Assembly: GCF_004357765.1 (NCBI RefSeq)
Contig: NZ_SMTE01000017.1
Location: 1-64,000 of the forward strand
DNA from: Pseudomonas putida
Lineage (GTDB): Bacteria > Pseudomonadota > Gammaproteobacteria > Pseudomonadales > Pseudomonadaceae
Direction: 5' to 3'
Length of the DNA stretch: 64,000 nt
Below, in pieces: positions 24,801 to 34,142 of the stretch. The position numbers were made by a program, and so were the translations under genes. Every line of letters starts with the position of its first letter. Within the stretch, counting starts at the first letter, position 1. The notes beneath the pieces were generated by a model, which had not been told where the DNA came from, searched no databases, and saw nothing but the letters and a program-made list of their open reading frames with translations.

Positions 24801-26193
24801 GCCATTGTTCGCTGTAGCTCAACACCACACGCACCTGATCGAAGGCATCGCGCAACTGGCAAAGACGGCCACGGTCGTCGTAGTCCAGATAGATACGGTT
24901 GTCGTTGCGATCGCCGACCTGACTCAGGCGCAACCGTTCCGGTCGCCCAGGCGACGGCTGGAACAGACGATACTCGCCCTCGCGGCTTTCGGTCAGCAAC
25001 TCGCCGTTGTGCGCGCGGCGCACGCTGAGCCCCTCACCGACGCTGAAAACCGCATCGCCCAGCGGGATGACGCCCATTTCCACCCGGCGTGCCTGCTCAT
25101 CGATCAGGACCAGGCGATCACCCGGATCGACCTGCACCGAAACCTCGTAGGGCAGGCTCCAGCCAGCGCCAAACAAGCCATCGACGCGTTCGTCGTGGCT
25201 GTTGTAGTAGCGTTGCCAGACCATCGGCAGGGTCGCTTGCACGGTGAAATCCAGATCATCCTCGGCGCACAGGATTTTCGCGCCGGTGGCGGCATGTACC
25301 GGGTTTGGCGAACCCGCCATGGCCTGGGTGAGGGCGCCAGTCACCTGGCCGGTGACGAAGCTGCTGACGCCGCCCACCAACATGCAACCAAACTTGCTGT
25401 AGAACTTCCCCCCCCGCCCACGCAGCAGCATCAGCGTAGTCACCGCCAAACCGATGCCAGGCGTCTTGCCGCTGCGGATCTCGCGCACCACGATCGGCTC
25501 GCCGCCGATGCGCACGTTGTTCGACACCAGGCCGCCATCGACGATCACCGCTTCGCAGGTGCTGCGGTCACCGCTGCGGCAGGCCGGATGGCCGTTGATC
25601 AGCACCTTGCTGGAGCCCTCGGCCAGGTACTGGGGCGGCATCGCCGGGTGCTTGGTGCAGGCGATCTTGTCGTCGGGGGCCTCCTGGGTATTGGCCGCAG
25701 GCGTGGCCACGGTCGGCCGCCACATCTGCGAGAAAAAGCCCTTGGCCATGTCGAGGAAGCTTTCTTCCTCGGCCTCGCCTGCCTCGGCGGCGACCTGCTC
25801 CAGGGGCGCCGGCGGGCCGGTGACGATGCCGGCGGCTCGGGCGGCGCGCTTGCCGTTGGTCTTGGTGTTCGACGAGCCACTGGCGATGGTCGCCTGTACC
25901 GAAGGAGGGAACAGGAAGTTGCCGATGCCCTCGCATAATCGACTGAGCCCGGTATCCGCCCCGGTCTTGGCCATGACCACCCCCACCACCAGGCCGACCA
26001 CCGCGCCAAGCACGAAGCAGCCCAGGCCGCCGGTGGCCACGGTCAGGCCGAATGCCGCCGCCACCGCGGCGGTGGCCAGGGCGCCGATGGCCACGGTGGC
26101 GGCGATCTCCAGCACCCCGCCAACGATGTCGGCGAGCATCGAGGTGTGCATCAGCGCGTCGCCTTCGCGCGCGGCCCACAAGGCGTCGGACAT
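21832..26193 (-). CDS. T6SS prePAAR-PAAR-Rhs effector with C-terminal toxin tip
   Basis: This 1453-residue protein is a T6SS spike effector. Residues 7-16 (AAREGDALMH) match the prePAAR motif AARxxDxxxH. Hydrophobic segments follow (about 21-50, 56-75 and 246-290), and a PAAR domain spans about 176-240. Some thousand residues of YD/Rhs repeats form the cocoon, closing at PFTWLDPWGL (1320-1329), the conserved autocleavage boundary. The last 124 residues (from 1330, DNA 21835-22206) are the toxin. The tip contains HQAHE (H1353, E1354), N1375-P and H1385...H1389, an arrangement that resembles HNH/EndoVII-type nucleases. The upstream Eag gene supplies its chaperone and the downstream genes look like immunity. 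The toxin class is inference. Confidence 0.92.
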   Translation of the reverse strand: MSDALWAAREGDALMHTSMLADIVGGVLEIAATVAIGALATAAVAAAFGLTVATGGLGCFVLGAVVGLVVGVVMAKTGADTGLSRLCEGIGNFLFPPSVQATIASGSSNTKTNGKRAARAAGIVTGPPAPLEQVAAEAGEAEEESFLDMAKGFFSQMWRPTVATPAANTQEAPDDKIACTKHPAMPPQYLAEGSSKVLINGHPACRSGDRSTCEAVIVDGGLVSNNVRIGGEPIVVREIRSGKTPGIGLAVTTLMLLRGRGGKFYSKFGCMLVGGVSSFVTGQVTGALTQAMAGSPNPVHAATGAKILCAEDDLDFTVQATLPMVWQRYYNSHDERVDGLFGAGWSLPYEVSVQVDPGDRLVLIDEQARRVEMGVIPLGDAVFSVGEGLSVRRAHNGELLTESREGEYRLFQPSPGRPERLRLSQVGDRNDNRIYLDYDDRGRLCQLRDAFDQVRVVLSYSEQWPQRVSHVDHQATDGQSRRLASYRYDASGDLAQVLDGADQVVRSFAYDPARRMIEHRTGSGLRCFYEWAQHDDGWRVARHWTDAGDSYAFEYDIAAGITRATDSLDRVAVRHWNEQYQITAYTDELARTWRFEWNDERQLLAAIDPMGGRWQYFYDASGNIAETIDPLGRSESTEWLEHWSLPRSQTDQAGQRWTFAYDQRGNCIRETDPLGQHTQYRHDSLGNPVEIIDANGSSRHLRWNDLGLLVEHKDCSGYLTRLGYDPLGHLQSITDAQGERTEYHHDGKGRLRSVTLPDGRSETFELDGAGLLIRHVDTAGHVTHYQRNRRGQLELRIDPLGRQVRYQYDGYGRLLALYNENGEAYRFDWDAGNRLIAEHDLDASSRRYQYDALDHLDQVTFVPAPGSEQAPIVHRMEYDAVGRLLTRHTADARTDYSNDPLDNVVAIRRTAADGQVEELGFVFDALGQLREERSADGSVQHQYDPLGNVTRTRVPDGRWINRLYYGSGHLHQVNLDGQVVCDFERDRLHRETLRLQGPLATQRLYDRTGRLRTLLRRPASQPSQLPAPSQLRYQFDAADQLAMREVQHPGMGYLQALQHDGSGHVLGRQDSPSGQREAFRYDPAGNLLDPTAVGAGLVRHNRLVTFEDKRYRYDGFGRLVEKRSRRRGTQHFHYDADHRLIRVRNLQPGRERIVDMRYDPMGRRTEKIESTLDGQVVCRTRFSWSGLRLLGEQRNGLSTLYLYEDDGHEPLARVDGQGAHQQLRHYHNDLNGLPEQLTDDHGQVVWSARYLTWGMSWEEQRAPGLVEEQNLRFQGQYLDREIGLHYNLFRFYDPDIGRFTQPDPIGLAGGLNLYAYAPNPFTWLDPWGLAKLKQGEVAGFGTDPHYKDGHQAHEIMRHKFMQDKGIAKTSRVIGNPAMALTQKNHTIVHNEERRLRALRGLGPNQMLKRGKLEIRLMSEAIHNTLVLNGTVTQQQLRTARRLARSYAKSKGCY

Positions 26194-26202
26194 GGCGCGA
26201 GG

Positions 26203-26637
26203 TCAGCCGAGGTTGTCGAAGTCGAGCGACTGCTTGATGGCTGCCCAGTGCGCAGCCTCGGCCGCGCCCAGGGGACTGGCCTTCACGTAGCTGAGGGCGA
26301 ACATCTTGCGCGTGCCGGGCAGCACCAGGGCCAACTGGTACTGGTAGACCTTCTCCTGGCCCTTGCTGAACTGACTGCTCAGCTCGATGGCGTCGATAGC
26401 TTGGCCGGCACCCACCTGCACGGCCTGGGCCGGTTGCATGCGCAGGTCCTTGACCTGCTGCTGCAGGCGCTGCAACTGGCCGTCGAAGTTGCTCTGCAAG
26501 GTCTCGCCTTCGGCCAGCAGGCTGCGGCTGACGATCAGCGAAGTGGCCAGGGCGTCGAAGCGCAGGATGTTGATGCTGCTGTCCTGCACCGAAGTGTCGG
26601 GCAGGGCCATACGGAATTCGTTGAGGCGGTAATTCAT
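26203..26637 (-). CDS. Eag-family (DUF1795/DcrB-like) T6SS chaperone
   Basis: The 144-residue protein starts MNYRLNEFRMALPDTSVQDSS and has the Eag/DUF1795 pattern: YxxNEFxxxLP, DxSINILxF near residue 24 and a C-terminal beta-rich half with GTRKMFALSYV. Eag chaperones bind the N-terminal transmembrane region of prePAAR effectors and help load them on VgrG. It lies between vgrG and the Rhs gene, which begins 9 bases downstream and carries the prePAAR motif, so the pair is self-consistent. Confidence 0.9.
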   Translation of the reverse strand: MNYRLNEFRMALPDTSVQDSSINILRFDALATSLIVSRSLLAEGETLQSNFDGQLQRLQQQVKDLRMQPAQAVQVGAGQAIDAIELSSQFSKGQEKVYQYQLALVLPGTRKMFALSYVKASPLGAAEAAHWAAIKQSLDFDNLG

Positions 26638-26649
26638 GGGGAAGTCTCG

Positions 26650-28587
26650 TTACTTGCCGGCGTCGGGGAAGAGGGCCTTCACCGCGTCGTCGATGGTCTT
26701 TTTCACGCCCTGGTTGTCCGGCGCGGTCTGCGCGCCGCTGCCGACGTTCAGGTCGAGGGTGCCGTCGGTGTTGATCTCGGCGTCCTGCTTGGCATGGAAG
26801 CTGAACTGCTCGCAGCTGATGTTGATCTGCCCGCTGGCATTGAGCTCGATCACGCTCTTGCCGCAGACCAGGCGCAGGTTCTCGCCCACTTCGATCAGGT
26901 AGCTGGTGCTGACGCTGTCGGTCTTGCTGGCGCCGACCAGCAGCATGTCGTCGCGGCGCACGGCGCGGATGCGGTCCTGGCCGATGGTGATGGTCTCGAG
27001 CATGCCCACGCTCTGGCTGCGGTTGATGCCCACGGACAAGGTCTGGTTCTGCTCGACCACGGTGTCCATGTTGCGTTCGGCGTGCACGTACAGCTGCTCG
27101 GCACCCTTCTTGTCTTCCATGCGGATTTCATTGAAGTTGGCCGGGCTGCCGCCCTTGCTCGAACGGCTCTTCATGCCGCTCTGCGTGGCGTTGGCGGGCA
27201 GGTCGTAGGGCACGCTCTGCTCGGCGTTGTACACCCGCCCGGTGATGATCGGCCGGTCGGGGTCGCCTTCGAGAAAGCTGACGATGACCTCCTGGCCGAT
27301 CCGTGGAATCTGCATCGACCCCCAGTTCTTGCCGGCCCAGGCCTGGGACACGCGGATCCAGCACGAGCTGTTCTCGTTGGATTGGTCATGGCGGTCCCAG
27401 TGAAAGTGCACCTTGACCCGACCGTACTGGTCGGTCCAGATCTCCTCGCCGGGCGGACCGACCACGACTGCGGTCTGCGGGCCCTTGACGATGGGCCGCA
27501 CGGTACTGCCCTGGGGGCGAAAACTCTGCTGCGCGTCGATGCAGCTGAGGTTGCCTTCGAACTGCGCCTCGCCGCCGCCGCTGCCGCTCTCCAGGCGCTC
27601 TTGATGCACGTAGTAGCGCGCCGCGACGATCAGGTACTCGCGGTTCTGATCCTGGCGGGTGAAGCCGCTCAGACTGAACAGGTTGCCGCTGCCCAGGCCG
27701 CGCGCATTGCCGCGCAGTTCGATACGCTCATGCAGGCTCTGCAACGACTCCAGGCGGGTGCGTGCATAGTGCTCGCCGTCTTGGCTCTGCTCGTAGGCAC
27801 CTGGGTAGTCGAACAGCGGGTAGTCGCCGGCCTGGTGCGGGCGCGGCATGGCCGAGCGCACGTCGATGCGCGCGCTGGGGCGCTGGAAATCGTAGTCGTT
27901 GAGCTCCAGGGAACCTGGCTGGACCTCCTGGGCCAGGTGCCAGTCGTTGATGTGGTCGCGTTCGCGATGCTGCCCGTCCGGCGGATAGTAGGGCACGCTC
28001 TCGTAGCCCGGCACCCGAGGGTGGGCGCCATAGGCATCGGCCAGCACCAGCACGTGGCGTTCCTGCTCGTGGCGGAAGAAGTAGTAGATGCCTTCTTCTT
28101 CCATCAATCGGCTAACGAAGTCGAAGCTGGTCTCACGGTACTGCACGCAGTATTCGCGCTCGCGGTAGCTACGGCTCAGGGCATCCTCGAAGTCCGAGAA
28201 ACCCAGGTCGCGGAACACCTGCTTGATGATCTGCGGTGCGCTCAGGTGCTGGAAGATGCGGCAGTCGCTGGTACGGGTCAGCAACCACAGCCAGGGGCGC
28301 AAGGTGACCCGGTAGCTGGCGAACTGGCCTTGGTCGACCGACTGGCTGCAGCGGGCGACGATGCCGTGAAAGTGCCGAGAGGTGCCCAGGTCCTGCTGCA
28401 CGCTCAGGCACATCGGCTTGCCGAGCAGGGCATTGAGGTCGATGGCCGGGTCGTCGCTGGTCAGCCGCAGCTCGTAGTCGAATGGCCGGCCGAGCTCATC
28501 GCTGCCACCCATTTCGGCAAGGATCAGCTTGTCCGGCCCCAAGGGGCTGTCGATTCGCGCCAGGCGCGTGAACTGCGTGAACAGCAT
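26650..28587 (-). CDS. vgrG: T6SS spike protein VgrG
   Basis: The 645-residue protein has the gp27-like N-terminal half (MLFTQFTRLARIDSPLG, EEGIYYFFRHEQERHVLVLAD) and the gp5-like OB-fold with the DQYGRVKVHFHWDR signature. A beta-helix needle follows, ending near residue 600. The C-terminal tail is short with no recognisable enzyme domain, so the spike's activity comes from the adjacent PAAR-Rhs protein. It starts 11 bases after the clpV stop codon. Confidence 0.96.
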   Translation of the reverse strand: MLFTQFTRLARIDSPLGPDKLILAEMGGSDELGRPFDYELRLTSDDPAIDLNALLGKPMCLSVQQDLGTSRHFHGIVARCSQSVDQGQFASYRVTLRPWLWLLTRTSDCRIFQHLSAPQIIKQVFRDLGFSDFEDALSRSYREREYCVQYRETSFDFVSRLMEEEGIYYFFRHEQERHVLVLADAYGAHPRVPGYESVPYYPPDGQHRERDHINDWHLAQEVQPGSLELNDYDFQRPSARIDVRSAMPRPHQAGDYPLFDYPGAYEQSQDGEHYARTRLESLQSLHERIELRGNARGLGSGNLFSLSGFTRQDQNREYLIVAARYYVHQERLESGSGGGEAQFEGNLSCIDAQQSFRPQGSTVRPIVKGPQTAVVVGPPGEEIWTDQYGRVKVHFHWDRHDQSNENSSCWIRVSQAWAGKNWGSMQIPRIGQEVIVSFLEGDPDRPIITGRVYNAEQSVPYDLPANATQSGMKSRSSKGGSPANFNEIRMEDKKGAEQLYVHAERNMDTVVEQNQTLSVGINRSQSVGMLETITIGQDRIRAVRRDDMLLVGASKTDSVSTSYLIEVGENLRLVCGKSVIELNASGQINISCEQFSFHAKQDAEINTDGTLDLNVGSGAQTAPDNQGVKKTIDDAVKALFPDAGK

Positions 28588-28598
28588 GGTCGATCCTG

Positions 28599-31274
28599 TC
28601 AGTCGGCGGCGCCGAAGTCATAGTGCAAGTCGTTGTCGCGGCGGCTGATGCTGACGCTGGCCAGCGGCTTGCCTTCGAGCAGGCGGGTGAGGAATTCGCG
28701 GCTCATGTCCGGCAGCAGGCCGTTGGTGAGAATTGCGTCGATCATCCGGCCACCGCTTTCGGTTTCGCTGCAGCGCGAGACGATGAGGTCCACCACGCCG
28801 TCGTCGTAGGCGAAGCCGACCTTGTGCGTACCTTCCACGCGCTTGCGGATGCGCTCCAGCTGCAGGCGGGTAATGGCCTTGAGCATGGCGTCGCTGAGCG
28901 GGTAGTAGGGAATGGTCACCAAGCGGCCAAGCAGCGCCGGTGGGAAGATTTCCAGCAGCGGCTGGCGCAGCGAGGTGGCCACCGTGTCCGGGTCGGGCAG
29001 GGCCTGCGGGTCGCTGCAGGTGCGGGCGATCAACTCGGTGCCGGCATTGGTGGTGAGCAGGATCAGCGTATTGCGAAAATCGATCTGGCGGCCTTCGCCG
29101 TCTTCCATCACGCCTTTGTCGAAGACCTGGAAGAAGATTTCATGCACGTCCGGGTGGGCTTTCTCCACCTCGTCCAGCAGCACCACGCTGTACGGTCGGC
29201 GGCGCACCGCCTCGGTCAGCACGCCGCCTTCGCCGTAGCCGACGTAGCCGGGAGGGGCGCCCTTGAGGGTGGAGACGGTGTGGGCTTCCTGGAACTCGCT
29301 CATGTTGATGGTGATCAGGTTCTGCTCACCGCCGTACAGCGCCTCGGCCAGGGCCAGGGCGGTCTCGGTCTTGCCCACGCCCGAGGTGCCGGCGAGCATG
29401 AACACGCCGATCGGCTTGTTCGGGTTGTCCAGGCCGGCGCGGGAGGTCTGGATGCGCTTGGCGATCATTTTCAGCGCGTGGTCCTGGCCGATGATGCGCT
29501 TGGCCAGGTGGCTGTCGAGGTTGAGCACGGTCTCGATCTCGTTGCGGGCCATGCGCCCGACCGGGATGCCGGTCCAGTCGGCCACCACCGAGGCCACCGC
29601 CTGGTAGTCCACGGTCGGCAGGATCAACGGGGTTTCGCCCTGCAAAGCGCCCAAGCGCTGTTGCAGGTCCACCAGGGTTTCACGCAGCGCATGGCTGCCT
29701 GGTACCTCAGTCTCCTGATCGACCTCGCCGACCTGCTCACGCAGTTGCGCACGGGTGGCCAGCAGCTCATCCACCAGAGCTTTCTCTTCGGCCCAGCGGT
29801 CCTCCAGCGTGGCCAGGCGCTGGCGTTCTTCGCCCAGCAGCGCCTCGGCCTGGGCCTGGCGCTGTCCGGTGTGCACGCCAATGGCGTGCTCCCGGGCGAT
29901 GATCGCCAGTTCCACTTCCAGCGCCTCGATGCGCCGGCGGCTGTCGTCCACTTCAGCCGGCACCGCATGCAGGCTGATGGCCACGCGGGCGCAGGCGGTG
30001 TCGAGCAGGCTCACCGACTTGTCCGGCAGCTGGCGCGCCGGAATGTAGCGGTGCGACAGCTTTACCGCGGCTTCGAGCGCTTCGTCGAGGATCTGCACCT
30101 GGTGGTGTCTTTCCATGGTCGAGGCCACGCCACGCATCATCAGCAAGGCCTTGGCCTCGCTCGGCTCGTCCACCTGCACCACCTGGAAGCGGCGGGTCAG
30201 GGCGGGGTCTTTCTCGATGTGCTTCTTGTACTCGGCCCAGGTGGTCGCCGCTACCGTGCGCAGGCTGCCACGGGCCAGGGCGGGCTTGAGCAGGTTGGCC
30301 GCATCGCCGGTGCCGGCGGCGCCACCGGCACCGACCAGGGTATGGGCTTCGTCGATGAACAGGATGATCGGCCTGGGCGAAGCCTGCACGTCTTCGATCA
30401 CTTGGCGCAGGCGCTGCTCGAACTCGCCCTTCATGCTGGCACCGGCTTGCAGCAGGCCGACGTCCAGGCTGCGCAGTTCGACGTCCTTGAGGGCCGGCGG
30501 CACATCGCCGGCGACGATGCGCAAGGCGAAGCCTTCGACCACTGCGGTCTTGCCCACGCCCGCCTCGCCGGTGAGGATCGGGTTGTTCTGCCGGCGGCGC
30601 ATGAGGATATCGACCAACTGGCGGATCTCCTCGTCGCGTCCGACGATGGGGTCGAGCTTGCCGCTGCGGGCCTGTTCGGTGAGGTCGACGGTGAAGCGCT
30701 TGAGCGCCTCCTGCTTGCCCATCGCCGCCGGCGCCACGGCGCCACTGGCTTCGCCCGGAACGGCAGCGCTGAAGCCGTCGGTGGCGGCCAGTTGGTTTTC
30801 CGGAGAGTCACCCACGTACTCGTCGAAGCGTTCGCTCAAGGCTTCTATCTTGAGCTTGGCGAATTCACTCGACAGGCCCAGCAGTGCGTTGCGCAGGCTC
30901 GGCGTCTTGAGGATACCGACCAGCAGATAGCCGGTGCGCACCTGGCTTTCGCCGAACATCAGGCTGCCATACACCCAGCCACGCTCGACCGCTTCTTCGA
31001 CCTGGGAAGACAGATCGGTGATCGAGGTCGAGCCGCGTGGCAGCCGGTCCAGGGCGTCAGTCAGGTCGCGGGCCAAGCGCGCCGGTTCGACGTTGAACTG
31101 ACGCACGATGCGGTGCAGGTCGCTGTCCTGCAGTTGCAGCAACTGGTGCAGCCAGTGCACCAGCTCGACATAGGGGTTGCCCCGCAGTTTGCAGAACACC
31201 GTGGCGGCTTCGATGGCCTTGTACGCAACGCTGTTGAGTTTGCCGAACAGTGCGGCGCGGCTGATTTCACCCAT
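28599..31274 (-). CDS. clpV: T6SS sheath-disassembly ATPase ClpV
   Basis: The 891-residue Clp/Hsp100 ATPase has a Clp-N domain, Walker A GEAGVGKTAVVEG and Walker B ILFIDEAHTLVGAG in the first AAA module, a coiled middle domain, and GTSGVGKTETALALAEAL with VVLLDEVEKAHPDV in the second. It recycles contracted TssB/TssC sheaths. The start at 31274 (MGEISRAALFGK) is chosen by homology over the ORF start at 31349. It overlaps the tssG end by 8 bases, a sign of coupling. Confidence 0.97.
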   Translation of the reverse strand: MGEISRAALFGKLNSVAYKAIEAATVFCKLRGNPYVELVHWLHQLLQLQDSDLHRIVRQFNVEPARLARDLTDALDRLPRGSTSITDLSSQVEEAVERGWVYGSLMFGESQVRTGYLLVGILKTPSLRNALLGLSSEFAKLKIEALSERFDEYVGDSPENQLAATDGFSAAVPGEASGAVAPAAMGKQEALKRFTVDLTEQARSGKLDPIVGRDEEIRQLVDILMRRRQNNPILTGEAGVGKTAVVEGFALRIVAGDVPPALKDVELRSLDVGLLQAGASMKGEFEQRLRQVIEDVQASPRPIILFIDEAHTLVGAGGAAGTGDAANLLKPALARGSLRTVAATTWAEYKKHIEKDPALTRRFQVVQVDEPSEAKALLMMRGVASTMERHHQVQILDEALEAAVKLSHRYIPARQLPDKSVSLLDTACARVAISLHAVPAEVDDSRRRIEALEVELAIIAREHAIGVHTGQRQAQAEALLGEERQRLATLEDRWAEEKALVDELLATRAQLREQVGEVDQETEVPGSHALRETLVDLQQRLGALQGETPLILPTVDYQAVASVVADWTGIPVGRMARNEIETVLNLDSHLAKRIIGQDHALKMIAKRIQTSRAGLDNPNKPIGVFMLAGTSGVGKTETALALAEALYGGEQNLITINMSEFQEAHTVSTLKGAPPGYVGYGEGGVLTEAVRRRPYSVVLLDEVEKAHPDVHEIFFQVFDKGVMEDGEGRQIDFRNTLILLTTNAGTELIARTCSDPQALPDPDTVATSLRQPLLEIFPPALLGRLVTIPYYPLSDAMLKAITRLQLERIRKRVEGTHKVGFAYDDGVVDLIVSRCSETESGGRMIDAILTNGLLPDMSREFLTRLLEGKPLASVSISRRDNDLHYDFGAAD

Positions 31275-32283
31275 GGTCCTGGTTCCTTGTCGGTGGGGCG
31301 GCGACCGGCTGGTCGGCGTAGTAGCGGGCCAGCTTGAGGTCGCGTGCATCGTGCGAGGGACGGCCGAGCCAGGTATCGAAGCCCAGGCGTTGGCCAGCGT
31401 TGAGTTGCAGCGCGGGCACCTGGTCCTGCGCGAGTATCAGGTTCAGATTCCAGTCCAGCTCCTGGCCCAGGTATTCGGCGACCCACGCCGCCAGCTCGAC
31501 GAAGGCCTGTCCTCCGGGCAGCAGGGCGTGGTACTGGTCGAGGCTGAGCGGGCCGAGGCATAACCGGAACTTGTGCTGACGGTCCCAGACGTAGCGGCCC
31601 AGGCACAGGTCCACGCCCAGGCGATTGGCGCGTACGCCGAGCTGGCTGCGCTCGGGCAGTTCGAGCCATTGGCCAACGTACTCCTCGAGCGTCACCGGTA
31701 CCCCGAAGTAGCCGCTGAGAATGCTGCACAAACCGTCGGGGTAGCGGGTCTGCGCGCTCAGGTGGCCGGACCAGTGCAACTTGGCGGTATCGGCCAGCGG
31801 GCCCTGGCCTAGCAGTTCGGGTTGACCACGACCGCTCAGCGCCGCCAGGCGCGCGGCCCAATAGTCATCGCCGGGGCGGTCGTGGCTGACGGTCGGGCGT
31901 GCTTCGGCCCAGGCCCGGTAGAACAGGCTCAGCAGGCGGTGGTGGAAGACGTCGAGAAAGGCCTTGCTGGTCGCGTCGGCATGGTTGCGCTGGCGCTCGC
32001 GCATGTATTCGGTCAGGTGCAGCGGCAGCGGGCCGTTGGGCCCGCCCAGGCCGAAGAAGAACTGCTCCAGGCGCGCAGGGCCGTCCTCCACGGCATCGAC
32101 CGCGGCAAGGGTCGCCGGGGCGAAGCCGCAGTCCAGGCGCTGGCCCAGGCGCACTGGCTCATCGGCCAGGCGTAGCGAGTGGCCGAAGCGCGGCAGCTCG
32201 GGGTGTTCTGCCTCGAGGCGGCGCAAGGCCTGGAAGAAATCGTAAGCCCAGGGCTCGGCCTGCATGGCCTGCAAGGTGTTCAC
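31267..32283 (-). CDS. tssG: T6SS baseplate protein TssG
   Basis: The 338-residue protein has the TssG start PWAYDFFQALRRLEAEHPELPRFG divided around the FFQxLR motif, the FGxxGPLPLHLTEYM-type segment (FFFGLGGPNGPLPLHLTEY) and the C-terminal LGFDTWLG. TssG pairs with TssF and TssK in the baseplate wedge. It starts at a GTG overlapping the tssF stop by four bases (GTGA). Confidence 0.95.
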   Translation of the reverse strand: MNTLQAMQAEPWAYDFFQALRRLEAEHPELPRFGHSLRLADEPVRLGQRLDCGFAPATLAAVDAVEDGPARLEQFFFGLGGPNGPLPLHLTEYMRERQRNHADATSKAFLDVFHHRLLSLFYRAWAEARPTVSHDRPGDDYWAARLAALSGRGQPELLGQGPLADTAKLHWSGHLSAQTRYPDGLCSILSGYFGVPVTLEEYVGQWLELPERSQLGVRANRLGVDLCLGRYVWDRQHKFRLCLGPLSLDQYHALLPGGQAFVELAAWVAEYLGQELDWNLNLILAQDQVPALQLNAGQRLGFDTWLGRPSHDARDLKLARYYADQPVAAPPTRNQDHG

Positions 32284-34142
32284 AGGATCGGCCTGCGTCC
32301 GGGCTTGGCGGTCCAGCGCATGATCTCGCCACGTTCGCTGGTGCGCAGCACGGTTTCGGTGAAGCTGTTGATCGACACGTAGCGGGTCAGGAAGCGCTCG
32401 AACACCGCCCCTAGCAGGAACACGCCGGTGCCGCGGAAAGCATTTTCATCGAACGTGAGGGTGATCTCCAGGCCACGACCGAAGACGATCGGCCCTGGCA
32501 TCGGCAGGCGCCGGGTGCAGGGTTTGCAACTGACCTCGCGCAGCCCTTCGATCTGCAGGTTCAGGGCGCTGTCCTGTGGGTCGCCGTACAGGCGCAGCAG
32601 TTCGCGCAGGGCGGCGGCGCCCTGGCCTTGCTCGGCCAGCGACAGGTAGTTCAGCGACAGCTGGCTGATCAGGCGCCAGGCACGGTTGTCGTGGGCATGG
32701 CTGGCCTTGGGCCGACTCGGTCCGGCCAGGCAGCGTATGCCTGCGACCGGGGCGCTGTCGGCCAGGCTGAAATCGCTGCGCCCGTCGCCGACGGTCATGA
32801 ACAGCGGCAGGTCGCGGTTGCTGCACAGGGCGGTGATGCCCAGTTGCCGTAAGTCGTGGCGGTAGGGTGCCTGCTGGCCGTCGACCAGGCTGACGAAGGT
32901 CTCGCTGCCCATGTAGCTGGAGCGGGTACCGTTGCGTCGCTGTTCGCTGGACAGCACCCGTGGCTCGCGGCGCACGATGTAGTAGGCCTGGTCGCGGCCA
33001 TAGCGCGACGGGTCGCGCACGGCGTAGAAGGGCAAGAACTCCTGATCCGGGCCGGTGCCGTGGCCGGTCACCTGCTGCAGCGAATGGATCTCGAAATCGG
33101 TGGGGCGGGTGCGGTCGGCGATCACATGGTGCTCATGCACACGGTCGGTCAGGTGCAGTCGGTCGACCCGACGCGGGAACAGGTTGATCGCCGGGGTGCA
33201 GAACGGCACGAACTGGCTGGCGCCGACACTGCTTTCCAGGCTCTGGTCGAAACGCTCGAACAGCACCAGCACTTCCAGTTCCTGGCCAGTGCAGCGCTGC
33301 ACGGCGCCCTCGAGGCCGGCGAAGTCGACGAACAGGAAGCGTTGCGGCAGGGCGAAATACTCCTGCAGCAGGCGGTAGCCCTGGAACGCCTGGGGCACCA
33401 CCGGCAACGCGGCTTCGCGATCATCGAAACCACACGGGCGCAAGGCTTGCTCGACCGGGATGCGTTCGACCCAGTCGGCTCCGGGCTGGCGCACGAACAC
33501 CGCGCAGGCGCTGCCCAGCAATTGCTCGTAGAGGCGGAACGGGGTTTCGTCGGCGCCGTTCAGGTACAGCGGCAGGTGGCTCAACGGCAGGCTGGCGAAC
33601 GGTACTTCGGCGCCGCTGCGCAGGGTCAGGCGCAGGCCGGCACGGGCCTGGGGCACACTGGCGGCCAGGCGCCCGAGCACCGCGCCGGGGTTGCCGAAGT
33701 AATCGGCGCGGGCCACCTGCAGCGGCCACAGGGTCACGTCCTGGGTGCTCCGAAACTCGCACGGGGTCTGTGAATTGCGGCCCAGGTTGGCGCGCAGCAC
33801 GCTGCCCCGCGGTAGCTGGAAACCGGCCGCCAGCGAGCCCTCGTCCGGGTCGGTCTGCAAGTGCACCACGGTCATCGACGGGGTCGGTGCCAGGTAGTGC
33901 GGGTAGGCGATTTCCAGCAGGTTGTGGGTGAAGGTCGGATACTCGGCGTCGAGCTTGAGTTGCACCCGCGCGGTGAGGTAGGCGAAGCCTTCGAGCAGGC
34001 GCTCGACGTAGGGGTCGGCGCATTCGATGCCGGACAGCGTCAGGCGCCCGGCGATCTTCGGGTACTCCTTGGCGAACTCAGCGGCTCCTTCGCGGATGTG
34101 CTGCAGTTCCTGGTTGTACAGCTCCAGCAGGCGCGGGTTCAT
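32280..34142 (-). CDS. tssF: T6SS baseplate protein TssF
   Basis: The 620-residue protein begins [20 protein letters not shown] and continues with [13 protein letters not shown] and [25 protein letters not shown], the TssF signature. It is a structural wedge subunit that binds TssG. The start at 34142 is chosen over the ORF start at 34241 by homology, and its ATG overlaps the tssE stop codon (ATGA). Confidence 0.96.
   Translation of the reverse strand: MNPRLLELYNQELQHIREGAAEFAKEYPKIAGRLTLSGIECADPYVERLLEGFAYLTARVQLKLDAEYPTFTHNLLEIAYPHYLAPTPSMTVVHLQTDPDEGSLAAGFQLPRGSVLRANLGRNSQTPCEFRSTQDVTLWPLQVARADYFGNPGAVLGRLAASVPQARAGLRLTLRSGAEVPFASLPLSHLPLYLNGADETPFRLYEQLLGSACAVFVRQPGADWVERIPVEQALRPCGFDDREAALPVVPQAFQGYRLLQEYFALPQRFLFVDFAGLEGAVQRCTGQELEVLVLFERFDQSLESSVGASQFVPFCTPAINLFPRRVDRLHLTDRVHEHHVIADRTRPTDFEIHSLQQVTGHGTGPDQEFLPFYAVRDPSRYGRDQAYYIVRREPRVLSSEQRRNGTRSSYMGSETFVSLVDGQQAPYRHDLRQLGITALCSNRDLPLFMTVGDGRSDFSLADSAPVAGIRCLAGPSRPKASHAHDNRAWRLISQLSLNYLSLAEQGQGAAALRELLRLYGDPQDSALNLQIEGLREVSCKPCTRRLPMPGPIVFGRGLEITLTFDENAFRGTGVFLLGAVFERFLTRYVSINSFTETVLRTSERGEIMRWTAKPGRRPIL

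Noticed and set aside
23530-25938. 802-residue plus-strand reading frame opposite the Rhs gene
   Set aside because: The Rhs repeats are unambiguous on the minus strand. The antisense frame has no domain.
28623-31337. 904-residue plus-strand reading frame opposite clpV
   Set aside because: It is a shadow of ClpV, whose two AAA modules are intact on the minus strand.
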